In this document: in pieces, positions 17,966 to 28,324 of the stretch | Layout of the letters: every line of letters begins with the position of its first letter | Position numbering within the stretch: the first letter of the stretch is position 1 | Notes under the pieces: model-generated | The model's database searches: none | Told to the model about the DNA's origin: nothing | What the model saw: only the letters and a program-made list of their open reading frames with translations | Position numbers and translations under genes: made by a program | Origin: Candidatus Fredericiella danica | GTDB lineage: Bacteria > Chloroflexota > Anaerolineae > Caldilineales > Caldilineaceae | Length of the DNA stretch: 64,000 nt | Direction of reading: 5' to 3' | NCBI GenBank assembly: GCA_016713335.1 | Contig: JADJPH010000003.1 | Span: 1 to 64,000 of the forward strand

Positions 17966-19884
17966 ATGGCTGACAACAAGAAACCCACCCGGAATGATCC
18001 GGGCAACCCCAATCAACGTCCCAATAATCCGAACCCCAACAACAACTGGTTGAGTCGCGGCTGGTTTTGGATCGTCTTTGCGATTTTGCTTGTGATTGGA
18101 TCCCGCTACTTACTGACCGGATCCAACGACTCCAGCAACCTGGTTGGCCTTAATGAAGTTGCCAAGTATGTCAATGACGGTCGCGTTGAGTCGATTGTCG
18201 TTACGGGTGACACCGTCCGCGTCAATCTCAACGATGGCGAACCGGCATACACGCGTAAAGAAGAAGGGGCCAGTCTTCTCAAGACGCTTCAGGCGTTTGG
18301 CGTCAGCCAGGCGCAACTCGAGTCACTGCCCATCGAGGTCGAGAGTGCGCCCAACACCGGTGCGCTTTTCAATATCCTGATGATGTTGTTGCCGATGTTC
18401 CTGATTTTCGGCTTCTTCATCTTCATCATGCGGCAAGCCGGTGGGGGTGGGCAGAATCGCGCGATGCAGTTTGGGCGGGGCCGGGCGCGGGAGATGGAAG
18501 GCGCCGACCGTCCCACGGTAACATTCAACGATGTCGCCGGTTCTGAAGAGGCAAAACAGGAGTTGGCGGAGGTCGTCGAATTTTTGAAGGAGCCGCAGAA
18601 GTTTGCTGCACTGGGTGCGCGCATTCCGAAGGGTGTGCTGATGGTCGGTGCGCCTGGCACGGGCAAGACGCTATTGGCCAAGGCCGTGGCCGGTGAGGCC
18701 GGCGTGCCCTTCTTTGCCAGTTCCGGTTCGGAATTCGTTGAGATGTTCGTCGGCGTTGGTGCAAGCCGCGTACGCGATCTGTTTGAGCAGGCCAAAAGAA
18801 TTCACCCTGCATCATCTTCGTGGACGAGATCGACGCCGTTGGCCGCCATCGCGGGGCAGGAATGGGCGGCGGCAACGACGAACGTGAACAGACGCTCAAC
18901 CAGATCCTGGTTGAGATGGATGGTTTTGACACCGATACGAATATTGTGATCATAGCCGCCACGAATCGTCCTGACATTCTTGATCCGGCGCTGATGAGAC
19001 CCGGACGTTTCGACCGGAAGGTCGTCGTGGATCGTCCTGATCGGCGCGGGCGCGAGGCGATTCTCAAGGTGCACGCGCGCGGCAAGCCGTTAGGTCCGGA
19101 TGTGGACTTGAGCGTGATCGCCGCGCAGACGGCAGGGATGGTCGGCGCTGATTTGGAAAACCTGGTGAATGAATCGGCGATTCTTGCGGCGCGGCGCAAC
19201 AAACGGTCGATCGGCATGAGTGAAATGGTCGAGTCGATCGAGCGTGTGATGGCAGGCCCTGCACGGCGGAGCCGGGTGTTGGACGACAATGATCGTCGCA
19301 TTATTGCCTATCATGAGGCGGGGCATGCGATCGTGATGGAGCATCTGGTGAACGCGGAGAGCGTCGGCAAGATCACGATTATCAGCCGCGGCCAGGCGCT
19401 GGGCTATGTGATGCCGCTGCCGGAAGAGGACAAGAATCTGCGCAGCCGCGCAGAATATGAAGATAGCATGGCCGGTTTATTGGCCGGGCGCGTCGCCGAG
19501 GAGTTGATCTTCCTGGAACCTTCCACCAGCGCGGCGAACGACCTGGAGCGGGTAACCAAGGTTGCCAAGGCAATGGTGACCCGGTTTGGCATGAGTGATG
19601 TGATCGGTCCGCTACAACTTCAGCAGGCGGATGCCAACCCCTTTATGGGGATGGAGTTGGGCGAGCAGCGTTCCTATAGCGAGGATGTTGCCCGCAAGAT
19701 TGACCGCGAAGTGCGCAGAATTGTTGAGCAGGCGTATGCCCGTGCCCGTGGCATTCTGGTGCAGCGCAAGGAGCAGTTGATCCTCGTCGCCGAGACGCTT
19801 TTGGAACGCGAAACGTTGGATCGCCAGGAGTTTCTGCTTTTGTTTGACACGGCGCCCACTGAAGCGGCTGCAACGGGGGACTAG
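17966..19884 (+). CDS. ftsH: ATP-dependent zinc metalloprotease FtsH (one apparent indel)
   Basis: Membrane-anchored AAA+ protease degrading misfolded membrane and regulatory proteins. An Asn/Pro-rich N-terminus, TM1 (~34-50), an extracytoplasmic FtsH_ext domain (~55-125), TM2 (LFNILMMLLPMFLIFGFFIF), Walker A GAPGTGKT (~225), Walker B IIFVDEID, SRH TNRPDILDPALMRPGRFDR, and zinc site HEAGH (~450). The frame breaks at 18797, where AAAA should be AAAAA (QAKKNSPCIIFVDEID is restored). The ribosome site is weak. A strong hairpin follows at 19921. Confidence 0.95.
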
Positions 19885-19920
19885 ACAAGCCAACGTACAC
19901 TCTCAATTAGCGTATTTTGC

Positions 19921-19946
19921 CGCCCCATGCTACAAGGCATGGGGCG
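19921..19946 (+). terminator. Hairpin after ftsH, probable terminator
   Basis: A perfect 10-bp stem CGCCCCATGC/GCATGGGGCG with a 6-nt loop, 36 bp after the ftsH stop. The following T tract is poor, so it could act in Rho-assisted or 3'-end-protecting fashion. Confidence 0.5.
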
Positions 19947-20087
19947 TTGCGATTGGGGGGCCGAAACGAAATCGGCCAGTGACAATTTGTTGTGTTGCCT
20001 CTGGTTCGCCTTCCAGGATAAAACACACCGAAGGCGCTGATCGTTTCGACGTGGGACAATGCCTATGCTAGACTCCCGTTACTTCTT

Positions 20088-20519
20088 ATGGCAGCCACGA
20101 ACGTAGCGTGTCACCGGCATACCATGTTTGCGCGTCCTGCGAGTGGATCGTGGCGGTACTATCTGCGCGTGCTCGTGCTCACCTATGCCCTCTATGCCGG
20201 TCTTATCTTGCCCTTTGTCTGTTGGGGCGCATGGGCAGTGCCCGGTCATCCACACGGCCATCCGCACTTTGTATTCTCACCACCCGACCTGACACCCAGC
20301 CATCACGCGGCGCACGTTCATGATAATGAATCACAGCCGGTGGCGCAGGCGCTGCCGGAGATGGTGTTGGCCGTGCACGCACCGCTGCTGATGTTGGCAG
20401 CAACGTCGCTCACTTTCCGGCCGCGTCACGAGCGACGGGTGCTTCGAATCGCCTGCGGCGAGCGGCAATTCTCGCCATTTGTGCCAACGCCACCACCGCG
20501 CCTGGGTTGTGCTAGTTGA
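20088..20519 (+). CDS. Small His-rich membrane protein
   Basis: 143 residues (131 less 12 if translation starts at ATG 20124). TM1 YLRVLVLTYALYAGLILPF (~25-45), then a His-rich stretch (GHPHGHPHF, SHHAAHVHD, ~53-78), then a second hydrophobic segment MVLAVHAPLLMLAATSL (~92-108) and a basic tail. Neither start has a clear ribosome site. It lies 74 bp upstream of a copper-chaperone lipoprotein on the same strand, so metal handling is a reasonable inference. Family not recognised. Confidence 0.6.
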   Translation: MAATNVACHRHTMFARPASGSWRYYLRVLVLTYALYAGLILPFVCWGAWAVPGHPHGHPHFVFSPPDLTPSHHAAHVHDNESQPVAQALPEMVLAVHAPLLMLAATSLTFRPRHERRVLRIACGERQFSPFVPTPPPRLGCAS

Positions 20520-20593
20520 TTGTAGTTCGGTCGAGTTTGATCGAAGGCTGCGCGCCGTCCAGGCGCGTAGGGCAGAATGATGCACAACACTGA

Positions 20594-21613
20594 ATGAGAT
20601 CGATGAGAAAGGCGTTACCTGTGAAACTGACGATGCCCGCGCGGGCACAATTGATTTTGATCGTGATTTTGGCTGCCGTGATGTTGCTGATGGCGGGGTG
20701 TGCGGCGGCAATGCCGGGTAGTGGGCAGGGGCCGGCGGCCGCGGCGCTGCCGCCGCCGGTCACGCCCGAAGCCGGCAAACTGACCGTGGCGGATGTCCGG
20801 TCGCGGCCGGCGCCCATGGAATTTGCGAATGGCGCGGCTTACCTGACCATTCTGAATGGTCTGGCCGACCCGGTGCGCCTGGTTGGGGTGACCGGTTCGA
20901 TTGCCAAGAGCGTTGAGATGCACGAAACCATCAATGACAATGGCGTGATGAAGATGGAGCCACGCGCAGAGGGGTTTGAAATTCCGGCAGGGGGAAGTGT
21001 GGAACTCAAGCCCGGTGGCAAACACATCATGTTGATGGGGCTGGTGCAGGGGCTGGCGGTTGGTGATGTGTACAGCCTCACGCTGCAGTTTGACAACGGC
21101 GAGTCGATCGACATCGACGTGCCGGTGATGGACATGGAAGGCATGCCAAGTATGCAGGGGATGTCTGACATGCCGGATATGACCATGGACCACGCGGGCG
21201 CCATGCCGGAGCAGGCTGAAGGCGAGCACGATATGGCAGCCGGCTCGCACGACGAGCATATGGCGTCTGGGGAGCATGCAGAGCACATGGCGGGGATGAC
21301 GGGCACGCTGAGCGCCGAGGTGCAGGCGCTCTTTGCGGCGCTGCCCATCGATGCCGTGCATGCGGTTGACGAGGGATTGGCGGCAGGCAAGATCGACCCG
21401 ATGGCGGCTGAGACGATCGCCGAACTGCGCATGCAGGTAGGGGCGGTCGAATGGCCGGAGGAATTGCAACCGCAGATTGAGAAGCTTCAGGCGGCGGCGG
21501 AGCAACTGGAGGCTGCGCTGAAGGCCGGGGATGTAGCGGCGGCGGCGCCGTTGGCGGAAGAAGTGCATGGGATCCTGCATGGGATGGAGATGATGACGCC
21601 GGCGGGAGAGTAG
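20594..21613 (+). CDS. PCuAC-domain copper chaperone lipoprotein with Met/His-rich linker
   Basis: Extracytoplasmic Cu(I) carrier thought, for this family, to deliver copper to cytochrome oxidase. Lipoprotein signal with LLMAGC; if GTG 20621 is used the signal is a tidier 27 residues. PCuAC domain (~60-185) with VEMHETINDNGVMKMEP and KPGGKHIMLMGL, supplying the conserved His/Met copper ligands. It is followed by a Met/Asp/His-rich linker (MDMEGMPSMQGMSDMPDMT, HDEHMASGEHAEHM, ~195-245) and an extra helical domain (~250-339) absent from the ~150-residue standard proteins. Terminator at 21682. Confidence 0.85.
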   Translation: MRSMRKALPVKLTMPARAQLILIVILAAVMLLMAGCAAAMPGSGQGPAAAALPPPVTPEAGKLTVADVRSRPAPMEFANGAAYLTILNGLADPVRLVGVTGSIAKSVEMHETINDNGVMKMEPRAEGFEIPAGGSVELKPGGKHIMLMGLVQGLAVGDVYSLTLQFDNGESIDIDVPVMDMEGMPSMQGMSDMPDMTMDHAGAMPEQAEGEHDMAAGSHDEHMASGEHAEHMAGMTGTLSAEVQALFAALPIDAVHAVDEGLAAGKIDPMAAETIAELRMQVGAVEWPEELQPQIEKLQAAAEQLEAALKAGDVAAAAPLAEEVHGILHGMEMMTPAGE

Positions 21614-21681
21614 GGGAATGTGGGAAGATTGGTGACGGGCGGAGGGATCGCCAGTAACCGATCGTTCATGGTGAAGGATGA

Positions 21682-21712
21682 CGCCGCACGGCAATTGCCG
21701 TGCGGCGTTTTT
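21682..21712 (+). terminator. Rho-independent terminator
   Basis: A perfect CGCCGCACGG/CCGTGCGGCG 10-bp stem followed by T5, 69 bp after the PCuAC gene. Confidence 0.9.
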
Positions 21713-21885
21713 GTATGGGGCAGAGGCATTGGCGGTCTGAATCACAAATTGAGCGGATGACACGGATTTCACGGAGGCTTTCGCGCAGGCAATCACAGCG
21801 CCGAACCTAAATCCGGGGCTTGCCGCGCCAAACTCTAGAGGTTTGCTGTAGATCCAACGGACCCACTTTCTGCTACGATCAGAAC

Positions 21886-22222
21886 AAATACGTTCTTCCA
21901 GCGGACCGGACTTTCTGGCGCAAGTTGCCGCTGCTAGTGGGGTGGCTGGCGCAGGTGACAAGGGAAAATCTGGCCGTAGAATACGTCAATACCGTGTTGC
22001 GACACCTTCAAGGTGAGCAAGTGGGTGGAGCAGAAGGGTAGGACGGCTGAGGCGCACCGGCTCGTCACCAGGCTACTTGAGCATCGGTTTGGCCCACTGC
22101 CGGCAAGCATCTCGCGCCACCTGGCACGTCTATCGCTCGACCAATTGGAGGCGCTCAGCACCTTCATGTTGGACGCGCGCGAACTTGCCGAAATCGAAAC
22201 CTATCTGAAACAGCAGCGTTAA
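21886..22222 (+). pseudogene. Remnant of Rpn/PD-(D/E)XK transposase-like protein with DUF4351 tail
   Basis: The 69-residue 3' part (22013-22222) reads AEAHRLVTRLLEHRFGPLP ... LSLDQLEALSTFMLDA and ELAEIETYLKQ, which is the DUF4351 C-terminus found on Rpn-family recombination-promoting nucleases. Upstream in another frame KLPLLVGWLAQVTRENLAVEYV looks like the preceding helices. The nuclease core is missing, so this is a 5'-deleted and frameshifted remnant. Confidence 0.6.
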
Positions 22223-22365
22223 GGTGCGGTGCCATGTCCGACCATCAGCGCCATGCGCGTGGGCACACCGAATGCAATTCGGTGTCTGGTATGGGAAACG
22301 TGTTGAAACACGTTGGGCCGGGGCGTTGCACGCTCGCCCCCTCTCCGCGATGGCAGTTGACGCGG

Positions 22366-22725
22366 GAGGAAATGATCAACGCGGAGACACGGAGGTGGCG
22401 CGGAGTGCGCAGAGGAGTTGATAAGCGCCGCGCACATGACAATCAGAGCCATGCACGTGAGTAAGTGGTTAGCCGGGGCCGCGGCAAGGGCACTTGCTGT
22501 CTGAACTGGGATTCCTGGGATTAGAGGATTACCAGGATGCGTTGGCTTTCGCGCACGCACATGGTGACGCAGCACGCCCTCCTCGACCCCTGCCAGGTGC
22601 GACGCACGGTGCGCAGGTTGGACGTTCGACCGGGATCATTTGCACCGTGCGACGCACCGCCTGGCTTTGGCTCTAGCCCAGCCCTCACCACCCTGACGGG
22701 GTGGTGCTCTGACAGACGGGGGATG
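22366..22725. repeat. Cluster of dispersed intergenic repeats (cluster 1)
   Basis: Contains an ACGCGGAGACACGGAGG-type unit (22379), a CACGTGAGTAAGTGGTT unit (22455), a CTGAACTGGGATTCCTGG unit (22502), two GTGCGACGCAC palindromes (22599, 22648) and a CACCACCCTGACGGGGTGGTG hairpin (22690). The last four recur at 33-33.4 kb and/or 34.5-34.8 kb. No coding frame is convincing. Confidence 0.75.
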
Positions 22726-22747
22726 TCAATTTGCGCCCGCAACTGGT

Positions 22748-22975
<228 letters not shown>

Positions 22976-23045
22976 ATTATGCAACCGAAACGAATTTAGT
23001 GGCGCGGTCAGTAGTGGATCGTGCATCGCACTGACGCAGACCCCA

Positions 23046-24508
23046 TTAGTGGGGCGATGACACCACCAAGCGAAACCCGATGAAATCGCTGAGTCCAGCC
23101 GGAGGATTCCTAAGGCGGAATGACGCAGCAGCAAGCTTTGCGATCCGCTCCACGAACCGCCCCTGAGGATGCGCCCCACATTGATGGGCGCATCTAGTTG
23201 CTCCAGTCCATCGTTTGGACGATAGGGGTAAACAAATTCCGGTTTGAACAATCCAGTGCCCCACAAGCTACGGGTCCATTCCCATACATTTCCCATCATA
23301 TCTATTGCGCCGAAGGGACTTGCACCGCAGTGATATTCTGTCACCGGCGTGGTGTCACCCTTAGTCCCGCCAAAATTGCAGAGTTTATTTGTGGGCGGAT
23401 TGTCGCCCCATGGATAGAGATGCCCAAATGCCCCCTAGCCGCCTTCTCCCACTCGGCTTCAGAAGGCAACTTGACTCTCGCCCATGCGCAGAAAGCGAGT
23501 GCATCATGCCAAGAGACACATACGACCGGATGATCGCTTTTGCCAACGGGTATTTCTCCATTTTGCCAATGCTCTGGTTTTCTGTGGTTAGAATTTCTAA
23601 CAAATTCGTAAAACTGGGAATTGGTTACCGGATAGCGAGAAATACGGTACTCAGGTAAGTAAAGCTTGTGTTGCGGCTTTGCACCTTCGTCAGAGTCACT
23701 CCCCATGACGAACTCGCCCGCCGGAATCGTCACCCAATCGATCTCGATTGGTGACTTTGGCGCCGCACCCCTCACATGCTTCCGCACGGGCGGTACAAGC
23801 CTGCTGCTGACGTTGACAGCGAAGTCACTCCTTACGTCCACATACTGCGTATTCACCAACGCAATCGGCACGGCGGCGTCATCATCCCCTCGCACCAGGA
23901 CCGGGAAGATGCGCTTCTGCTGGCGTGACGCCACGGTGATTTCGATATTTACCCACTTCGACTTTTTTTGCGTCCGGCGACAGGAGCACAATCAAGCACT
24001 TGGCCTGCTTAATGCCTTCTTCGATGGCGCTCTGCCATTCTGGGGTGCCGGGTTCCAGGTTGTCTTCGTCGAGCCAGGTGGTGATGCCAGCGGCGCCCAG
24101 TTGGCGGCGCAACTCCCGCATGACATCAGCGTCCTGATGTGCATAGGACAGGAAAGCATGATGCGGTTTGGTTGGCGTAGAGGCAGATTCAACCCTTATC
24201 GGTTCTGATTTGGATGCTTCCGGTTTCGGTGGCGGGGCAAACCATCCCTGCGCCTCGGCATGCAGCGCCTTCAACTCAGCGTTGTTGGGGTTCTCGGCAT
24301 AAGCGCCGTCAATCAACTCTTGGAGCCGGTTTTGCGCCTCGGCCCATTCGATCAGGTTCCAAACGACATCGGCAAAGTTGGCACCACCGGCCACATGTTG
24401 CAGGTTAACATCCATTTGGATGCGCACCATGCGCCGTAGGCTCTCCTGCGAGTAGCCGTCCATGATTGCCAACTGGATGCGCTTAAGGTGCTTGCCGGTG
24501 AGTTTCAT
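23046..24508 (-). CDS. EAD1-TIR-FGE-sulfatase domain conflict protein (three apparent indels)
   Basis: Predicted defence/conflict protein. Residues ~1-80 form an effector-associated domain 1 (LTGKHLKRIQLAIMDGY ... RRMVRIQMDVNLQHVAGG ... VVWNLIEWAEAQNRLQELI). A TIR domain follows (~115-210: HHAFLSYAHQDADVMRELRR, TTWLDEDNL, EWQSAIEEGIKQAKCLIVLLS), then a formylglycine-generating-enzyme-like domain (~275-485: IPAGEFVMGSD, YPVTNSQFYEFV, PVVCVSWHDALAFCAWA, LPSEAEWEKAARG, NVWEWTRSLWG, RILRGGS, GFRLV). Breaks lie near 23962 (T7 for T6), 23425 and 23160. In this superfamily EADs recruit effectors by homotypic contacts and TIR domains often degrade NAD; neither is shown here. Domain calls are confident, role inferred. 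Confidence 0.85.
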
Positions 24509-24579
24509 GTGCTGAAAAGCGGACTTTGACTTATCACGGTTGATGTTCAGAAACCAATGCAGTTGTCATCAGATGAGAT

Positions 24580-25062
24580 TCAGTGGAGCAGGCGAGACAC
24601 GAACCTGATGATGATTCGACTGAATTCGATGACGAAGGCCGCCAAGCAGAGCAAGACAGTGGGCGCTATTAGCTCCCAGTACGTCCAACCGATCAAAGAT
24701 GCCAATGCCAACAGGAAGTAGGACAACAACAGATATCCAAAAAACTTTGCCGCTTCAGGTGGTGTTGAGCGATGCAGCCACAGCAGGCACAGGACGAGAC
24801 TGGCGTATACACCCATGAACCCCCAGGCCAATGCGCCCAATGGTGCTGAGAACAAGAGAGTCAACGGGAATGGAAGTGGTAGGAGCTGCAAATACCCCAA
24901 CACGTACACTAGTGACAACAAAACCAGAATTAGTGTCACGATCATCCGGAAAATCGCAATACCTTTTGTCTGACGTCCTGGTGTCGTAGGAATGTCTGGC
25001 GATGAAGCTGTGAGCGATTTTGGCGGGGTGCTGGTATCGGACTGCTGAGATGAGAGTATCAT
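24580..25062 (-). CDS. Predicted four-helix membrane protein
   Basis: 160 residues: a Ser/Thr/Pro-rich cytosolic start, then hydrophobic segments at about 38-58 (IFRMIVTLILVLLSLVYVLG), 68-95, 105-125 (FFGYLLLSYFLLALASLIG) and 128-155. No motif or family recognised. It ends 71 bp upstream of the TIR gene on the same strand and could be co-transcribed, making it a candidate partner. Confidence 0.65.
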   Translation of the reverse strand: MILSSQQSDTSTPPKSLTASSPDIPTTPGRQTKGIAIFRMIVTLILVLLSLVYVLGYLQLLPLPFPLTLLFSAPLGALAWGFMGVYASLVLCLLWLHRSTPPEAAKFFGYLLLSYFLLALASLIGWTYWELIAPTVLLCLAAFVIEFSRIIIRFVSRLLH

Positions 25063-25691
25063 GGGGTAGATGTTAGCCTACAGGCATCCTTAATTTCATG
25101 CTTAGGATTTTAGACTGAATAGGGGTTGCGGGCAAGTAGGAGCAGGCTATTCCTGTGAGCCAGAAAAGCGATGAACGCCTGGACCGTAGCTACGGCTTGT
25201 AGCCGGTGAACGCTCCGGCGAATTCACCTGGCCAAAGAAGAGCGGATCGGCCCGCATGCGTATATTGTCGGGCATTGCCGCTGCGCTTGCAGCACCGACT
25301 TGGCCGCCTGCAAATGCACTTGCGCCAGCAAGCTAGCCGGCGTCCGTTGAGTGTGATCGGGCAGGAACATGGCCTCGACGCCATGCTGGTACGCCAATTC
25401 GGTGAGATTGCGGGTGATCTCTGGTGCAGGTTCATCCCCGGCTCCCATGCAAATACTCATACACTCAGGACCAAAAAAAGGCCCACCGCTGATTGACGGT
25501 AGGCCAAGAAATCCGAAGTGCAGGATTATGCACGAGCCAGCGACGACCTGACCGTCGTGTGACAAAGACAGGCAGCAGCGCCTTCTGCTGCCTACTTTGT
25601 TGTTGTGGTGATGCTTTTAGGAGGAGTGTAGCACAGGTGTGATTGGGTGCCGATTGTGACACCTAACCCAAGATAGTGCGATCCAGTTCTC
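25063..25691. other. Intergenic region with a possible decayed gene
   Basis: On the minus strand 25230-25430 encodes an isolated helix-rich stretch (EITRNLTELAYQHGVEAMFL, then LLAQVHLQAAKSVLQAQRQ) without a recognisable start or family. It may be the relic of a larger gene. A 9-bp hairpin GGCAGCAG/CTGCTGCC lies at about 25575-25595. Nothing else is supported. Confidence 0.3.
25473..25505 (-). terminator. Rho-independent terminator, minus strand
   Basis: Minus-strand stem GGCCTACCG / CGGTGGGCC (9 bp, one G-U) followed by T7. It lies about 190 bp beyond the Shedu stop and would end the hsd-Shedu transcript or a short RNA starting after it. Confidence 0.75.
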
Positions 25692-26946
25692 TCAAAATGG
25701 TATGTCGTCATCAGGTGGTGGGCTCAAAGCATCGAATTCATCCGTTGACTCTTGAATGAAGTCGGCTTCGAGGCTCCCAACAATGAACTTGCATCGTTCA
25801 AACAACTCATCATACGTAACAATCTCTGGGTTTGTTATGTTTCGTCTAAATAGCTCAAATGAGCTGTACTTTTCTTCATTGACTCCGAATTCAGAAGCAA
25901 ACTCAGCAAGATTGCCTATTACCAGATACGATTTGGGCTGGTACAGATATACCGATTCGCCTGTAGGTGTTCCGTCGTCTGCGTGTGGTTCAAACTTGGT
26001 CCGTACATCATATAGTGCTTGTTGGACGGTCTTTTGTATCTGAGCGATACCTCCAACTAGCTCTTTAGACGGTGACCAGGTTGCCCTTCGATAGGACTCT
26101 TTGTCCAATAGACGTGCTCCGGGGTCTTGATTTCGACAAAGCAGAGCGAGCTAATAAATCCTCTTGTTTTCAGTAGTGCATCAACTCGTTTACCCGACTG
26201 AGTGAGACTGAAGCCGCTAGTTGTTTGCTCGAGTTTGCGTGAGTCAAGCTCTGTTGTGAACACAATTCTCAGACCATATCCGGAAGATCCAAGGATTCGC
26301 CTCGAAGAAATTCTGCCAAATACGTTCGTCGCCAACGTTAGTATTTGTTTTCTTCTGACTAGCAAAGAAATCCGGATCACGCAGAAGGCGTTCAAATATG
26401 CCTAGTTGTTCCTTTCGATGGGCCAACGCTACAACATCTGTTTCGGTGATTCCTTGTTCGGCGATCTCTTGGAGTATATCAGGGTGCTGGAGGATATAAT
26501 TTCGTATCTCCTTGGAGTCCAGTGCTGCCAAGCGTCTATAATATCAACGTCGAGTCTCTGCTTCTCTTCTGTGCTGTGGGCTCTATATAGCGCAGTAACT
26601 GGAGCAGATTATACAGCGCTTGAATCTCCGTTCCGACAAAAATGAATTGCTCTTTGTGTGGCTTTCCTGACTTGACGGTATAACGTACTAATGACAAGTT
26701 CTTTATTGAGCGATCATCTTCATAAAAGACAAGTTTAACTTCCTGCCGTCCTCCCTCTGTACAACGTAGTACTAGCTCATTCCGCACGATAGCAAAGCGG
26801 TACGACTCTGGGCTGTCGGTAACCTTCGACATTATGCGTAGTTTTCGCTCGCCGATACCGGAACTTGAAGTTACGTCAGGGAAGGATCTAGATATGTAAA
26901 TGCGATTAGGGCGCTTATTAGAGTGGAACTCGAATTCTTCTGTCAT
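25692..26946 (-). CDS. sduA: Shedu-family defence nuclease SduA (DUF4263), several apparent indels
   Basis: Antiphage nuclease family. About 417 residues when read across breaks near 26560, 26535, 26280 and 26110. The N-terminal region (MTEEFEFHSNKRPNRIYIS...) is of the type that precedes the catalytic part. The C-terminal DUF4263 domain has WQNFFEANPWIFGYGL, KRVDALLKT, LCFVEIKTP and YRRATWSPSKELVGGIAQIQ; Asp in RVDA and Glu/Lys in VEIK form the PD-(D/E)XK site. At 26535, GACGCTTGG for GACGCTTTGG restores the join. It follows hsdS by 196 bp on the same strand. Base composition is visibly lower in GC than the flanks, suggesting transfer. Whether the gene is intact or decayed depends on the indels. 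Confidence 0.8.
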
Positions 26947-27142
26947 TTATAGCACCATTATGATGTACCGCAACTGGGAGCGCATACGACCATATGAACC
27001 AGCGTGAATTGAGGAGATTAGCTATTGCCCAAATCTGAACCCTCGTCTATAGGCTGACTTGTGTGAGGCTATTGCAACTTGCGCTTCGCACCATTAAGTT
27101 AGCAGCGCACACTGAAATCCATGGTCATTCCATAAGCGGTCG

Positions 27143-28324
27143 CTACAACAGACCTTTGAAAGCCCGATCAAGGATTGACGGCAGCAATGCATCAAGTTCA
27201 ATAGTGACATCCGATTGAATAGCTCTCGCTCTGGAGGTCTTTGCTTGAATTGCTTCAATATGGATCACGATGGCTTTCTGCTCATTGATCAACGGAACAG
27301 GGATTGCGACTCGACAAGTTGCGAGACATTCAGCGTTGGCTGCGCTGGCGTTCGCGTCGCCGCCTGAAAATATGACTGAGTTTCTGGTGCAGCCAACACA
27401 AAGGCCAGAAACTTCCGATCCATTTCCTGGACCTGGGACAATTCGGCATACAGCTCTAGCTATATTGGCACCGATCCAGGATTCCGGTACGAGGCCCACT
27501 TTGCCGATACTACCGACAACACCCAGCAGAACTTCTCCTCCTTTCAACCGAGTGCGCACGTAGGCTGCTTCAATGTCTGCTGCGATGGTCTTTGCTGGCT
27601 GAACAGGAGGATTCGCGATATCAAGATCTTGAATCCGAACAAAAGGTACACCCTTATCTACATCTGGTCCCGGTACCAATACACCGTACGAAATCTTACT
27701 TAGCGGATCGATGACATCAGCCAGAGATTTATAGGGCGTTGACTCTGGAATTATCGAAGCCAAAGGCAACCGCTCTAGCAAGTCTAGCCGACTAGATGCG
27801 ATTCTGCGCAAACGTCTTGCTTCTTCGATCTTTCCCCAATCGCTCGATCTTCGCCACGATGCTCTGCTGCTCAGACAGCGGAGGAGAGGGGGAATCTTGT
27901 GTGCTTCAAGTTGGCTCGGGTGTAGACTTCGCCGCCAAACGTTTGTCCCTGTGCTTTGCCCACCTACTGACTGCCAGACCGATTTCTGTTTGAAATAGTA
28001 TTCTAGAAATCTTGGATCGAGCTGCGATTGATCCACCTTATAGGCAACAAACGCTCCAGATAGAACACAGTTGTCGGCCTCTATGGGTACGGTTCCAAAG
28101 CGCCCTCCCATGCCATGATCTTGCAGTAAACAAAGTCGTTGTGTTTTTTAGCGCTGTATCTCTGGAAGTCGAAATGACGAGCCGATCTTCGTTTCTCCGA
28201 CGAAGATTCCTCGCCCATAACTGTAAGTTCCAGCAAATTGGTACTCCGTAAGTTCGTGCTTTCGCTCAAAACGATTCGCCTCTGTCATCAACTCGCCGAG
28301 TCGGGCAGTTGGCCACCTATTCAT
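27143..28324 (-). CDS. hsdS: Type I restriction enzyme specificity subunit (apparent indels)
   Basis: DNA-sequence recognition subunit of the HsdRMS complex. ATG 28324 overlaps the hsdM stop by 8 nt (ATGAATAG), and the protein starts NRWPTARLGELMTEANRFERK. Two target-recognition halves can be seen: the first with DFVYCKIMAWEGA and LDPRFLEYYFKQK, then a helical spacer IEEARRLRRIASSRLDLLE, then the second with SYGVLVPGPDV, PFVRIQDLDI, GGEVLLGVVGSIGKVGLVP, and a C-terminal helix. Breaks near 28150 and 28100 and others around 27880 and 27400. AT-richer than neighbours, as usual for hsdS. Confidence 0.85.

Noticed and set aside
20615..21961. 448-codon minus-strand frame over the copper chaperone
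   Set aside because: His-rich because it is antisense to a Met/Asp-rich gene; the plus strand has a lipoprotein signal and a PCuAC domain.
25230..25430. Named gene on the minus strand
   Set aside because: Helix-rich fragment only; no start, no motif, no neighbour evidence, so listed as a possible relic rather than a gene.
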